Shown here piece by piece: positions 15,631 through 24,130 of a stretch of 64,000 bases of DNA. This stretch comes from Streptomyces hyaluromycini (GTDB taxonomy: Bacteria > Actinomycetota > Actinomycetes > Streptomycetales > Streptomycetaceae), in contig NZ_BCFL01000029.1 in the NCBI RefSeq assembly GCF_002217755.1, positions 1 through 64,000 on the forward strand, written 5' to 3'. The number at the start of each line of letters is the position of its first letter. Position 1 is the stretch's first letter. The notes below the pieces were generated by a model that saw nothing but the letters and a program-made list of their open reading frames with translations, searched no databases and was not told the DNA's origin. Position numbers and translations under genes: made by a program.

Positions 15631-17001
15631 GTGAACACGAACCGATTCTCCGGCACCCTCCACCTCCCCGGTGACGAGGACTTCGAGGAGGCCGTGTACG
15701 GCAGGGTCTTCAACGCCCGCCGCCCCGCCGACCGCACCCCCGCCGCCGTGCTGAGGGCCGTCACCGAACAGGACGTCGTCGAGGGCGTACGGCTCGCCCT
15801 GGAGCGCGGCTGGCAGGTCGCCGTCCGTTCCGGCGGGCACAGCTGGGCCGCCTGGTCGGTGCGCCGGGACGCGCTGCTGATCGACCTCGGGGGCTTCCGC
15901 GAGATGGCGTACGACGAGGCCACCGGGATCGTCACGGCCACCCCCAGCGTCCAGGGCGGTGACGAACTCAACCCGTATCTGGGTGAGTTCGGGCGCTTCT
16001 TCAACGGCGGGCACTGCCCGTCGGTCGGCATCGGCGGCTTTCTGCTCCAGGGCGGGCAGGGCTGGAACGCGCGCGGCTGGGGCTGGGCGGCCGAGAACAT
16101 CGTGGCGATCGACGTCGTGACGGCCGACGGCGAGCTGGTCCGTGCCGACGAGACGCGGCACAGCGACCTGTTCTGGGCGGCGCGCGGGGCGGGCCCCGGC
16201 TTCTTCGGCGTCGTCACCCGCTTCCACCTGCGTACCCGCCCCCTCCCCCGGCATCTCGCCCACACCGTGCACGCCTATCCGCTCGACCTCTTCGACGAGG
16301 TCATGACCTGGCTGCACGGCATCCACCACACGGTTTCCGACCTGGTGGAGATCGTCGCCCTCACCCAGACCCCGCCCGGCCTCGACGGGCCGGTGCTGCT
16401 GGTCACCGGGGTCTCGATGACCGACAGCCCGCAGGAGGCGGCCGAGGCGCTCGCGCCGCTGCACGCCAATCCGTACGCCGACCGGGCCCTGTTCCGCATC
16501 GAGGCGCAACCCACCACGATCGCCGAGCAGTTGACCGGGCAGCGCACCGCCAACCCCGAAGGCCACCGCTACTTCGTCGACAACGCCTGGCTGACCGGCA
16601 GCGCCGAGGAGGTCGTCCCGGCGATCCGCAAGGCGTTCACCGAGCACCCGACCCGGCAGACCTTCACCATCTGGTTCTCCATGGCGCCGCTGCGGCAACT
16701 CCCGGACATGGCCTTCTCGTTGCAGTCGGAGATCTACTGCGCCAGTTATGTCGTGTACGACGACCCCGGCCGGGACGCGGAGCTGCGCGGCTGGCTGGAC
16801 GAGGCGATGGCGGCGATGCAGCCGGTGACCGCGGGCCAGTACCTCGGTGACTCCGACTTCACGGTACGGCAGTTGCGGTTCATGGGCGACGAGCAGTGGC
16901 GGCGGCTGAACGAGATCCGGGCCGCCCGTGACCCCAAGGGCGTGTTCGCCGGCCATCTGAGCGCCGGGACCGTCACCAACACCAACCACTGGGAGCAGTG
17001 A
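15631..17001 (+). CDS. BBE-like FAD-linked oxidase with probable bicovalent flavin
   Basis: A 456-residue PCMH-type FAD oxidase of the berberine-bridge family. The FAD domain includes RSGGHSWAAWS (His70, 8-alpha-histidyl attachment) and GGHCPSVGIGGFLLQGGQG (Cys129, 6-S-cysteinyl attachment), so both covalent links expected for a bicovalent flavin are present. The C-terminal end DPKGVFAGHL is the family's usual DP-x-x-xF block. There is no obvious signal peptide. Such enzymes oxidise alcohols, sugars or phenolic intermediates with O2. GTG 15631 follows the cyclase-family stop by 7 bp, inside the same operon. Confidence 0.87.
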   Translation: MNTNRFSGTLHLPGDEDFEEAVYGRVFNARRPADRTPAAVLRAVTEQDVVEGVRLALERGWQVAVRSGGHSWAAWSVRRDALLIDLGGFREMAYDEATGIVTATPSVQGGDELNPYLGEFGRFFNGGHCPSVGIGGFLLQGGQGWNARGWGWAAENIVAIDVVTADGELVRADETRHSDLFWAARGAGPGFFGVVTRFHLRTRPLPRHLAHTVHAYPLDLFDEVMTWLHGIHHTVSDLVEIVALTQTPPGLDGPVLLVTGVSMTDSPQEAAEALAPLHANPYADRALFRIEAQPTTIAEQLTGQRTANPEGHRYFVDNAWLTGSAEEVVPAIRKAFTEHPTRQTFTIWFSMAPLRQLPDMAFSLQSEIYCASYVVYDDPGRDAELRGWLDEAMAAMQPVTAGQYLGDSDFTVRQLRFMGDEQWRRLNEIRAARDPKGVFAGHLSAGTVTNTNHWEQ

Positions 17002-17007
17002 GCAGCC

Positions 17008-17964
17008 ATGCGTTTCGCGACATACGAGCACGACGGCGAGGAGCGCGCCGGTGTGGTGCGGGACGGGGTGATCCACCCGCTGCCCGACGGGGTGAGCGTC
17101 CTCACCCTCGTCGAGGCGGGCGTGCTGTACGCGGCCGGGACCGAAGCCCTCGATACACCGGGCGGGTTGACGGTGGATCAGGTACGGCTGCTGCCACCGC
17201 TGAAACCGCCGTCCATCCGGGACTTCGTGGGGTTCGAGGCGCACATCGAGGGCGTGTCGAAGTCGCTGGACGGCCTGGAGCACGTCCCGGAGGAGTGGTA
17301 CCGGGCGCCCAACTTCTACTTCACCAACCCCCATGCCGCCTACGGCGCCCATGACGACGTGCCGGTCCCGGCGGGGTGTTCGGTGCTGGACTTCGAGCTG
17401 GAGGTCGGTGCGGTCATCGGCCGCAGCGGCCGCGACCTGACCCCCGAGCAGGCGAGGGACCACATCATCGGCTACCTGGTCTTCAACGACTGGTCGGCCC
17501 GTGATCTGCAGAAGCCGGAGAAGAACCTCGGCCTGGGCTTCTCCAAGGGCAAGGACTTCGCCAACACGCTCGGCCCCTACCTGGTCACCGCCGACGAGGT
17601 CGAGGACCGGCGCGATGCGGACGGCTTCCTGGACCTGGAGATGACGGTCACCCTGAACGACGAGCTGATCGGCCGGGACACCCTCGCCAACGTCTCCTGG
17701 ACCTTCGAGGAGATGATCGCCTACGCCAGCCGGGACGCCTGGGTGCGCCCCGGTGACATCCTCGGCTCCGGAACCTGCGGCTGGGGCGCGCTCGCGGAGT
17801 TCTGGGGCCGGCTCGGGGAGCGCACCCCGCCCCCGCTGCAGCCCGGTGACGAGGTGACGCTGACCGTCGAGGGGCTGGGCACGGTGTCCAACCGGATCGT
17901 GCCCGGGCGGGCGGACGCGTACCTCCCGCGAGCCCGCAAGAGGGGCCGCACACCACGCCCCTAG
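17008..17964 (+). CDS. Fumarylacetoacetate hydrolase family protein (second copy, plus arm)
   Basis: A 318-residue FAH-superfamily enzyme. Metal-binding acids lie in VLDFELEVGAVIGRSG, and GYLVFNDWSARDLQ plus GWGALAEFWGR support the family. The N-terminal domain (MRFATYEHDGEERAGVV) is the small regulatory domain found in the longer members. Only 6 bp separate it from the oxidase gene, and a strong hairpin follows at 17976, so it ends the plus operon. It is clearly different in sequence from the FAH protein at 11073, pointing to two separate C-C cleavage or decarboxylation steps. Confidence 0.85.
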   Translation: MRFATYEHDGEERAGVVRDGVIHPLPDGVSVLTLVEAGVLYAAGTEALDTPGGLTVDQVRLLPPLKPPSIRDFVGFEAHIEGVSKSLDGLEHVPEEWYRAPNFYFTNPHAAYGAHDDVPVPAGCSVLDFELEVGAVIGRSGRDLTPEQARDHIIGYLVFNDWSARDLQKPEKNLGLGFSKGKDFANTLGPYLVTADEVEDRRDADGFLDLEMTVTLNDELIGRDTLANVSWTFEEMIAYASRDAWVRPGDILGSGTCGWGALAEFWGRLGERTPPPLQPGDEVTLTVEGLGTVSNRIVPGRADAYLPRARKRGRTPRP

Positions 17965-17975
17965 CACCCGAAGCT

Positions 17976-18008
17976 GTGGGGGGCCTGTGGTGCGCGCGGG
18001 CCCCCCAC
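17976..18008 (+). terminator. Terminator hairpin after the plus catabolic operon
   Basis: A 10-bp perfect stem GTGGGGGGCC/GGCCCCCCAC with a 13-nt loop lies 12 bp after the stop of the second FAH gene and separates the operon from the LysR gene. Confidence 0.65.
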
Positions 18009-18148
18009 CTGCGGGTATCCGGCGACGGGATGCCTGGCATCGCATCTTCCTGAGAGTCGCCCCGACCCCCTTCCTCGACGGCCGTCCGCTGGTTAACCTC
18101 GCGTTTCACCGAAGCTTCAAGGACGTGGCCGGCCGGAAGGGGACACTC

Positions 18149-19132
18149 GTGGGTCTCGGAGCGATCGATCTCAATCTTCTGGTGGCACTGGAAGCGCTCC
18201 TGGAGGAGAAGAACGTCACCCACGCCGGTGTACGGCTGTCCACCAGCCAGTCGGCGATGAGCGGCTCGCTGGCCCGGCTGCGCCGGCACTTCAACGACGA
18301 GCTGCTGATCCGGGTGGGCCGCGAGTACGAGCTGACGCCGCTCGCGGAGCGGCTGCTGCCGGTCGTCCAGGGCTCGCTGCAGAAGGCCGAGGAGGCGCTG
18401 TCGCTGACCCGGCACTTCGACCCGGCCCGCAGCCGCCAGCGGTTCTCCGTGGTCATGTCGGACTACGTGATGACGGTGTTCGTGGAGCCGCTGCTGCGGG
18501 TGATCGCGGCCGAGGCGCCGGGTGTGCGGATCGACTTCCATCCGATCGTGGACGGGCAGCTGGAGACGGAGACGCATCTGCGCTGCCACGACCTGATGAT
18601 CGTGCCGCTCGGCTACCAGCTCCCCGGGGTCAGCGAGGCCGTGATGCACGACCGGTTCGTGTGCATCGTCGACCCGGACAACCCGCGCCTGGTGGACGGC
18701 CGGCTCACCCTCCGCGACCTCGCGGAGATGCCGCACGCGGCCTGCGCCATCGGCAAGAGCCACACCCCCGCCGAGCGCCAGCTGGAGACCCTCGGGATCA
18801 CCCCGAAGGTGCAGGTCAGCACGCCGGGCTTCAGTGTGCTGCCGTTCCTGGTGAGCGGTACGGACCTGGTGGCCATGGTCCCGGAGCGGCTGGCCCGCCG
18901 CTACGAGGGCTTCGCGCGCTGTGCGGTCGTACCGGCGCCGTTCCCGGACGTGCCGCTGGTGGAGGCCATGTACTGGCACCACAACCGGCACGCGGATCCG
19001 GCGCACCGCTGGCTGCGGGACACCGTGCGCAAGGTCGGGGCGGCGCTGGGCGAGGAGGCCCCGCCGGAGATCGCCGAGGCGGATGCCACCCATTCCGAGA
19101 GCGTGTTTCCGGAGCTGTCCGCGGCTTCCTAG
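18149..19132 (+). CDS. LysR-family regulator, NahR/NodD-like, of the catabolic locus
   Basis: A 327-residue LysR-type regulator. The N-terminal helix-turn-helix region LNLLVALEALLEEKNVTHAG followed by LSTSQSAMSGSLARLRRHF resembles the NahR/NodD/LinR subgroup, whose members activate aromatic catabolic or nodulation operons on binding an aromatic inducer. The effector domain follows from about residue 95 (FSVVMSDYVMTVFVEPLLR). GTG 18149 is preceded by GGAAGGGG; longer in-frame starts give an atypical N terminus. It follows the plus operon but has its own upstream region after a terminator. It probably controls both divergent arms. Confidence 0.88.
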   Translation: MGLGAIDLNLLVALEALLEEKNVTHAGVRLSTSQSAMSGSLARLRRHFNDELLIRVGREYELTPLAERLLPVVQGSLQKAEEALSLTRHFDPARSRQRFSVVMSDYVMTVFVEPLLRVIAAEAPGVRIDFHPIVDGQLETETHLRCHDLMIVPLGYQLPGVSEAVMHDRFVCIVDPDNPRLVDGRLTLRDLAEMPHAACAIGKSHTPAERQLETLGITPKVQVSTPGFSVLPFLVSGTDLVAMVPERLARRYEGFARCAVVPAPFPDVPLVEAMYWHHNRHADPAHRWLRDTVRKVGAALGEEAPPEIAEADATHSESVFPELSAAS

Positions 19133-19135
19133 CGT
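19106..19135 (+). promoter_or_regulatory. Putative promoter of the second SDR gene
   Basis: TTTCCG and TAGCGT are spaced by 18 bp, overlapping the 3' end of the LysR gene, with the -10-like element 40 bp before GTG 19176. The arrangement is identical to that upstream of the minus arm at 12038. Confidence 0.4.
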
Positions 19136-19175
19136 GGACGGGAGGACCTCTCCCGTACCCCTCTTGGAGGAAGCC

Positions 19176-19946
19176 GTGAGCCGCACGCGCCTGGCGGGCC
19201 GTACCGTCGTCGTCACCGGAGCCGCACAGGGCCAGGGGGCCGCGGAGGCGGCCGCGGCCGCCCGGGAGGGCGCGGCGGTGATCGTGACCGACGTGCTGGA
19301 CGAGGCCGGCGAGAAGCTCGCCGCGGCCCTGCGCGCCGACGGACTCGACGTCCGGTACGTCCACCTGGACGTGACCTCGCCGGACGACTGGGCGGCCCTG
19401 GCGGCCTCCCTGGAGACCGTGCACGGCCTCGTGAACAACGCGGGCATCCCGATGCGGGCCCGGCTCGGCCATGTCGAGCTCGCCGACTGGAACCGGGCCT
19501 TCGCCGTGAACACCACCGGCGCCCTGCTCGGCATCCAGGCCCTCGCGCCGCTGATGCCGGCCGGCTCCTCGATCGTGAACGTCGGCTCGGTCGCCGGGCT
19601 CACCGCCCATCACGCGGTCGCGTACACGACCAGCAAGTGGGCGCTGCGGGGTCTGTCCAAGGTGGCGGCCCTGGAGCTGGCGCCGCGCGGCATCCGCACG
19701 AACATCATCCACCCGGGGTACATCGAGACCCCGCTGATGGCCACCGCCAACCCGGTGTTCGTCGCCGCCCACCTCGCCATGACGCCCCAGGGCCGCCCGG
19801 GCACGGTCGACGAGGTGGCGCCGCTGGTCGTCTATCTCCTCTCCGACGAGGCCTCCTACGTCAACGGTGCGGAGATCACCGTCGACGGCGGCTACGCGGC
19901 GCACGGCCCGGTGAAGGCGATCACCAACGCCCTCGACCAGGACTGA
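19176..19946 (+). CDS. SDR-family oxidoreductase of the catabolic locus
   Basis: A 256-residue classical short-chain dehydrogenase. The cofactor motif is TGAAQGQGAAEA, then NNAG in GLVNNAGIPM, catalytic Ser in NVGSVAGLTAHH and YTTSK with the catalytic Tyr and Lys. The ending EITVDGGYAAHG is the usual family C terminus. It resembles 3-alpha/20-beta-hydroxysteroid dehydrogenase-like SDRs, but substrate cannot be read from sequence. GTG 19176 follows TTGGAGG. It lies 43 bp downstream of the LysR gene in the same direction and may also have its own promoter. Confidence 0.88.
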   Translation: MSRTRLAGRTVVVTGAAQGQGAAEAAAAAREGAAVIVTDVLDEAGEKLAAALRADGLDVRYVHLDVTSPDDWAALAASLETVHGLVNNAGIPMRARLGHVELADWNRAFAVNTTGALLGIQALAPLMPAGSSIVNVGSVAGLTAHHAVAYTTSKWALRGLSKVAALELAPRGIRTNIIHPGYIETPLMATANPVFVAAHLAMTPQGRPGTVDEVAPLVVYLLSDEASYVNGAEITVDGGYAAHGPVKAITNALDQD

Positions 19947-19949
19947 GCG

Positions 19950-20876
19950 TCAGCCCTTGAGCTGCTCCAGCGTGGACTTGGTGTCGGTCTTCAGCCAGCC
20001 GGTCACGTCGTCGAGGGACGGCGGGTCGGTGTCGCTGTCGTACGAGGAGAAGTACGCGCTGTAGTACATGGTGTACGTCATCCAGCCGTCCCGTACCGCG
20101 AGCGTGGCATAGCGCGAGCCGCTGGTGGTGGAGCCGTTGCTGGTGTCCTGGGTGACCAGGTAGGCCTCGTCGCCGATGCCCTGCACGGGCGTCACGTCGT
20201 AGTCGGTGTGGCTGTCGCCGTAGTTCTTCCAGGTGGCCGTGAACTCCGGTGCCGGGTCGGTCTCCTTGTGCAGGTCGACCTGGACGGAGAGATAGGCGTC
20301 ACCGTAGCTGGAGCTGGTCTTCCTGAGGCTGAGGCTGCAGTAGCTCTCGTCCAGCGCCGGGTCCTTCATCGCGGTCTTCGTGGGGGCCGAGTCGTCCACG
20401 GGGTACTCGTCCTTGAACGACGAGTAGTCGGCGCTGGAGCAGAGGTTCGCGGGCGCCCGGTAGCCGCGCAGGTCCGCACTGCTCCCGAAGCCGCCGGTCA
20501 GGAAGAGTCCGGCCGCCCAGCCGGCGGATGCCACGACCGCGCCCACGACGGCCCACAGCACGGCTCTCCCGGCCGCGTTCCCACCGGTTGCCGGCGGTGC
20601 GGCCGGCGGCGGGTAGCCGTAACCGGGCTGCACGGCATAGGGGTTGGCCTGCTGCGGCGGAGCGGGCTGGCCCGCGAGGGTGGGCTGGGCGTAGGGGTTC
20701 TGCGGGAGCGGCGACTGCGGGTTCGGATACGGGTACGCGGTCGGCTGGGGCTGCTGGGGCTGCGGCGATACCGCCGGGGGCTGGTCCGGCTGCTGCGGAG
20801 GCGGCGAGGACTGCTGCGGAGCCGACGACGGCTGCTGCTGCGGAGAGGACGGCGGCTGCTGCGGTGGCGTGGACAT
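19950..20876 (-). CDS. Pro/Gln-rich single-pass membrane protein of unknown function
   Basis: A 308-residue protein. Residues 1 to about 100 are low-complexity Pro/Gln/Tyr-rich (PPQQP, SPQQQPSS and similar), followed by one transmembrane helix (AVLWAVVGAVVASAGWAAGLFL, 22 residues with the middle run shown by its ends at about 105-127) and a globular C-terminal domain of about 175 residues, presumably extracytoplasmic, containing two Cys (LCSSADYSSF and YCSLSLRK) that could form a disulfide. This is a common actinobacterial layout. I do not recognise the C-terminal domain. ATG 20876 is chosen because the upstream extension is short and atypical. It converges with the SDR gene at 19946, only 3 bp away. 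Confidence 0.7.
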   Translation of the reverse strand: MSTPPQQPPSSPQQQPSSAPQQSSPPPQQPDQPPAVSPQPQQPQPTAYPYPNPQSPLPQNPYAQPTLAGQPAPPQQANPYAVQPGYGYPPPAAPPATGGNAAGRAVLWAVVGAVVASAGWAAGLFLTGGFGSSADLRGYRAPANLCSSADYSSFKDEYPVDDSAPTKTAMKDPALDESYCSLSLRKTSSSYGDAYLSVQVDLHKETDPAPEFTATWKNYGDSHTDYDVTPVQGIGDEAYLVTQDTSNGSTTSGSRYATLAVRDGWMTYTMYYSAYFSSYDSDTDPPSLDDVTGWLKTDTKSTLEQLKG

Positions 20877-20997
20877 GTCGTGAAGATACGGCATAACCGG
20901 ACGTCAAGTCCCCGTCAGGACCGGGATCGTTATGGTCCGGGGACATCCGTTACCGGCCAAGGCCCGTTTGTTACAGGCCAGTTGGACTGCATGCCGG

Positions 20998-21023
20998 AAG
21001 GCCGGGGCACGAGCCCCGGCCTT
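20998..21023 (-). terminator. Terminator hairpin after the MFS gene
   Basis: An 11-bp perfect stem AAGGCCGGGGC/GCCCCGGCCTT with a 4-nt loop lies 17 bp beyond the stop codon of the minus-strand MFS gene and should end the three-gene SDR-VOC-MFS operon. Confidence 0.7.
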
Positions 21024-21039
21024 CTTGTCACGTCGGCGG

Positions 21040-22557
21040 TCAGGCGGATGCCGGCTGCACCGGCGCCTGGGCCGTCGCCCGTGCGGTGTTCCTGCGGACC
21101 AGCAGCAGGGTGACCAGCGCGCCGAGCAGCGACGCGCAGCCGCAGATCACCACGCCCAGGGCCATGCCGTGCGCGAGCGCGTCCTGCGCGGCGGCCCTGG
21201 CGCTGTCGCTGCCCGCGTTGACCACGGCGAGCGGTCCGGCCGCGGCCTCCATGCCGGCGTCGGCGCCGGACAGCTTGCCGACCAGCGCGGAGGAGGCCGC
21301 GCTCATCGCGATGGTGCTGATCACGGCCGGGCCCAGGCCCTGGCCGAACTCGCGGACCAGGCTGGTGGCACCGCTCGCCATGCCGGTCATCTCGATCGGC
21401 ACCGCGTTGACGGCAGCCGACGTCAGCGAGGAGACCACGCAGATGAAGCCGATGCCGAGCAGCAGCACCGGGCCGATGAAGGCCGCCAGGGAGGTGGTGG
21501 TGATGGGCAGTGCGGCGATCCAGAACTGGCCGGCGGCCATCGGCAGCAGGCCGCCCATCAGGAGCCAGCGCGGCTCGACGCGGGTGAGCATCTTGCTGAG
21601 CACCGGTGCGAGGAGCAGCGGGATCAGCTGGAGGATCACGAACGGCATACCGGCGCGCAGGGCGCTGAGGTGCATCACCGCGCCGAGCCGGATGGAGACG
21701 CAGTAGGCGGTGCCGATGAAGCCGAACATGCCGGTCAGCGCGACCACCGCGGCCGCCGCGAACGACGGGATCCTCAGCAGCTCCAGGTTGAACATCGGGG
21801 ACGCGGCGCGCCGCTCCGCCATCACGAAACCGACGAGGGCCACGGCGGCGAGGGTCAGCGCGAAGACGATCGAGGGGCTGCTCCAGCCGCGGTCGCCGCC
21901 CTCGATGATGCCCCACAGCAGGGCGGTGAGGCCGACGGCGATGCTGATCTGGCCCGGCCAGTCCAGGGCGCGGCCCTCGGGCGCCTTGGAGTCGGTGACC
22001 AGCGCCCAGCAGGCGATGCCGACCGCGACACCGAGGACAACCGGCGGCACGAACGCCCAGCGGAAGTCGGCGACCGTGGCCAGGATGCCGGAGGAGAGCG
22101 GGCCCACGGCGGAGGCGAGGGAGATGCTCAGCGCCCAGGTGGAGACCGCCTTGGCGCGGTCCTTCTCCTCGGGCGTCGCGGCCGCGATCACGGCGAGGGA
22201 GCTCGGGAAGAGGGCGGCCGCACCGATGCCGGCGAGGGCCTGGCCGATCCAGAGCATGGTGATGTTCTGGGAGGTGGCGTTGAGGAGTTCCCCGATCGCC
22301 AGCACGAATCCGCCGAGGATCAGCAGCCGCTTACGGCCGAACAGGTCGCCCACCACACCGAAATTCAGTTCCAGAATCGCGGTGGGCAGAATGAACGCGG
22401 AGGTGACCCAGGCGACTTGCGATCCCGAGGCTCCGAATGCGCTCTGGATCTCCCCGTTGATGGGCGAGGGGACGGTAATGCACAGCTGCGCGGCGGCAAC
22501 TGCCAGACAACAGGCTATGAGCGTGCCCACGTCCAGTTTTTTCACAGCGTTGGTCAT
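21040..22557 (-). CDS. MFS transporter, DHA2 (14-TM) family
   Basis: A 505-residue polytopic membrane protein with about 14 hydrophobic segments. The motif-A-like loop after TM2 reads GDLFGRKRLLILGG and motif C-like glycine runs are present (ALAGIGAAALFPSSL). These features fit the EmrB/QacA drug:H+ antiporter branch, which exports drugs or metabolites, although some members import aromatic acids. ATG 22557 is preferred because GGAG lies at a suitable distance; an in-frame ATG at 22569 is possible. It is the last gene of an operon with a VOC protein and an SDR, suggesting export or uptake of their substrate. Confidence 0.85.
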   Translation of the reverse strand: MTNAVKKLDVGTLIACCLAVAAAQLCITVPSPINGEIQSAFGASGSQVAWVTSAFILPTAILELNFGVVGDLFGRKRLLILGGFVLAIGELLNATSQNITMLWIGQALAGIGAAALFPSSLAVIAAATPEEKDRAKAVSTWALSISLASAVGPLSSGILATVADFRWAFVPPVVLGVAVGIACWALVTDSKAPEGRALDWPGQISIAVGLTALLWGIIEGGDRGWSSPSIVFALTLAAVALVGFVMAERRAASPMFNLELLRIPSFAAAAVVALTGMFGFIGTAYCVSIRLGAVMHLSALRAGMPFVILQLIPLLLAPVLSKMLTRVEPRWLLMGGLLPMAAGQFWIAALPITTTSLAAFIGPVLLLGIGFICVVSSLTSAAVNAVPIEMTGMASGATSLVREFGQGLGPAVISTIAMSAASSALVGKLSGADAGMEAAAGPLAVVNAGSDSARAAAQDALAHGMALGVVICGCASLLGALVTLLLVRRNTARATAQAPVQPASA

Positions 22558-22570
22558 TCCGCACTCCATC

Positions 22571-23038
22571 TCACGGGTTATCGGTGGTGCCGCGCTCTTC
22601 GGCTTCGGCGAGTTCGCCGTGCTCGCCGAGTCCGCCGCGTTCTATGAGTTCGATGAGATTTCCCTCGGGGTCCTTGACCCAGGCCATCCGCACCCCGGGT
22701 TCGGGGGACGGACCGGGGGCGAGGACCTCGCTCGCTCCGTGCGCCACCAATGCGGCGTACACGGGGTCGAGTTCGGGGGTGGTGACCGCGAAGTGCCCGT
22801 ACCCCTCGGTGAGGGCTGCGGTCATCGGGTCCGGGGCCCTGAGGCCGGGTACGGACCCGGGCCTGGCGAGCAGTTCGAGCCGCCAGCCGTGCGGGTGTTC
22901 CAGGACGACGCCGGTGAGTCCGGGGCCGTCGAGACGGAACTCGAAGACGGTCTTCAGTCCGAAGACCGTTTGGTACCAGGCGAGTTGAGCGGGCAGGTCG
23001 CGTACGTTGACGCCGACGTGGTCGAGTCGTGCGTGCAT
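22571..23038 (-). CDS. VOC (glyoxalase/bleomycin-resistance fold) protein
   Basis: A 155-residue single vicinal-oxygen-chelate protein with two beta-alpha-beta-beta-beta modules: HARLDHVGVNVRDLPAQLAWYQ at the start and GYGHFAVTTPELDPVYAALVAHG in the middle, ending VKDPEGNLIELIERG. The N-terminal His (LDHVGV) and the C-terminal Glu (LIELIE) are the usual metal-ligand positions. Members include epimerases, isomerases and dioxygenases; sugar- or steroid-like substrates are possible. It lies 6 bp after the SDR gene and 13 bp before the MFS gene, so it is co-transcribed with them. Confidence 0.8.
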   Translation of the reverse strand: MHARLDHVGVNVRDLPAQLAWYQTVFGLKTVFEFRLDGPGLTGVVLEHPHGWRLELLARPGSVPGLRAPDPMTAALTEGYGHFAVTTPELDPVYAALVAHGASEVLAPGPSPEPGVRMAWVKDPEGNLIELIERGGLGEHGELAEAEERGTTDNP

Positions 23039-23044
23039 CCGCGC

Positions 23045-23815
23045 TCAGCCCGCCATCGCGCTGTCGCCGCCGTCGACCATGAGGTTGGCGCCGTTGACGA
23101 AGGCCGCCTCGTCGGAGCAGAGGAAGGCCGCCGCGCGGGCGATGTCCTCGGGCTGCCCGACCCGGCCGACCGGGATCCGTGCCTCCAGCTGGGCCTTGGG
23201 GCCGTTCGGGTCGTCGAGGAAGGGCGCGGTGGCCGAGGTGCGGGTCATGCCCGGGGCGATGGTGTTGACCCGGATGTGGTGCGGGGCGCCGGCCGCGCAC
23301 AGGTGCTTGCTCATCGCCAGCACCCCGCCCTTGGCGGCGCCGTGCGGCACCATCGGCATGAACGGCGCGCCGCGCACGGCGGCCACGGACGCGACGTTCA
23401 GGACGGCTCCGCCGCCGCGTGCGATCAGGTGCGGCCAGGCCGCCTGCGTGCAGAAGTAGGGGATGTCCAGCTCGTTCCTGATGGTGAAGTACCAGTCTTC
23501 GGCGGGCATCGTCTCGAAGGGGCCGTTCCGCAGGGCGGAGGCGTTGTTGTAGAGGATGTCGATCCCGCCGAATTCCGCGATCCCGGCCTCGATCCACTCC
23601 CGCGCGCCGGCCTCGGTGGAAAGGTCGACCGGTGCCAGGGAACGCATGACACCGTCGGCCTTCTCGACGAGTTCCACGGTTTCCGCGGCGCTCTTCTCGT
23701 CGATGTCGCAGCCGAATACGGTGGCGCCCTCCGCCGCGAACACCTGTGCCGCGGCCCGGCCGATTCCAGCCCCCGTTCCACTGATGAAAGCGATTTTTCC
23801 GGCCAGTCGACCCAT
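23045..23815 (-). CDS. SDR-family protein with His in place of the catalytic Tyr
   Basis: A 256-residue short-chain dehydrogenase-like protein. The cofactor motif GTGAGIGRA, the Asp in FGCDIDE (NAD preference), LYNNAS and catalytic Ser143 in NVASVAAV are normal. The YxxxK position reads HGAAK (His158, Lys162). This substitution occurs in a recognised SDR subgroup as far as I recall, so the protein may use His or another residue as the acid/base, or bind without turning over. ATG 23815 follows AAGGGA. It is the first gene of the SDR-VOC-MFS operon. Confidence 0.85.
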   Translation of the reverse strand: MGRLAGKIAFISGTGAGIGRAAAQVFAAEGATVFGCDIDEKSAAETVELVEKADGVMRSLAPVDLSTEAGAREWIEAGIAEFGGIDILYNNASALRNGPFETMPAEDWYFTIRNELDIPYFCTQAAWPHLIARGGGAVLNVASVAAVRGAPFMPMVPHGAAKGGVLAMSKHLCAAGAPHHIRVNTIAPGMTRTSATAPFLDDPNGPKAQLEARIPVGRVGQPEDIARAAAFLCSDEAAFVNGANLMVDGGDSAMAG

Positions 23816-23859
23816 GATTGCCAAGTCCCTTGTCCATGCCGCCGAAGTGCGGTGGTGGC

Positions 23860-23888
23860 AGCGTAGGTAGGGCCTATGGCCAGAACAA
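23860..23888 (-). promoter_or_regulatory. Promoter of the SDR-VOC-MFS operon
   Basis: On the minus strand TTGTTC and TACGCT are separated by 17 bp, giving a predicted transcription start near 23853 and a leader of about 38 nt before ATG 23815. This fits a vegetative-type promoter. Confidence 0.5.
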
Positions 23889-24081
23889 GAAATGCGTCAG
23901 TGAAACGCCATCGGGGGTTCGTATGGCTGGTATGCGCCGCAGCCGCCGGGCCGAGGACGCGGCCGCATCGGGAGGGCGCGGACACGGCCGCTCGTGCTCG
24001 GCCGCGAGTCCCCGGGAAGGGACGCTCCCCGGGCAGGCACGTCCGGCACCGGGTCCGGGAATATCGGTGACCGGTGCCATG

Positions 24082-24109
24082 TTGACGATCGCGGAACCCC
24101 GGGTATAGT
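24082..24109 (+). promoter_or_regulatory. Vegetative promoter of the rho paralogue
   Basis: TTGACG and TATAGT are separated by 16 bp, one of the clearest sigma-70-type promoters in the window. Transcription would start near 24116, leaving an unusually long leader of about 237 nt before the rho ATG at 24353. Confidence 0.6.
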
Positions 24110-24130
24110 GCGATCAGCACGTGTGAGCGC

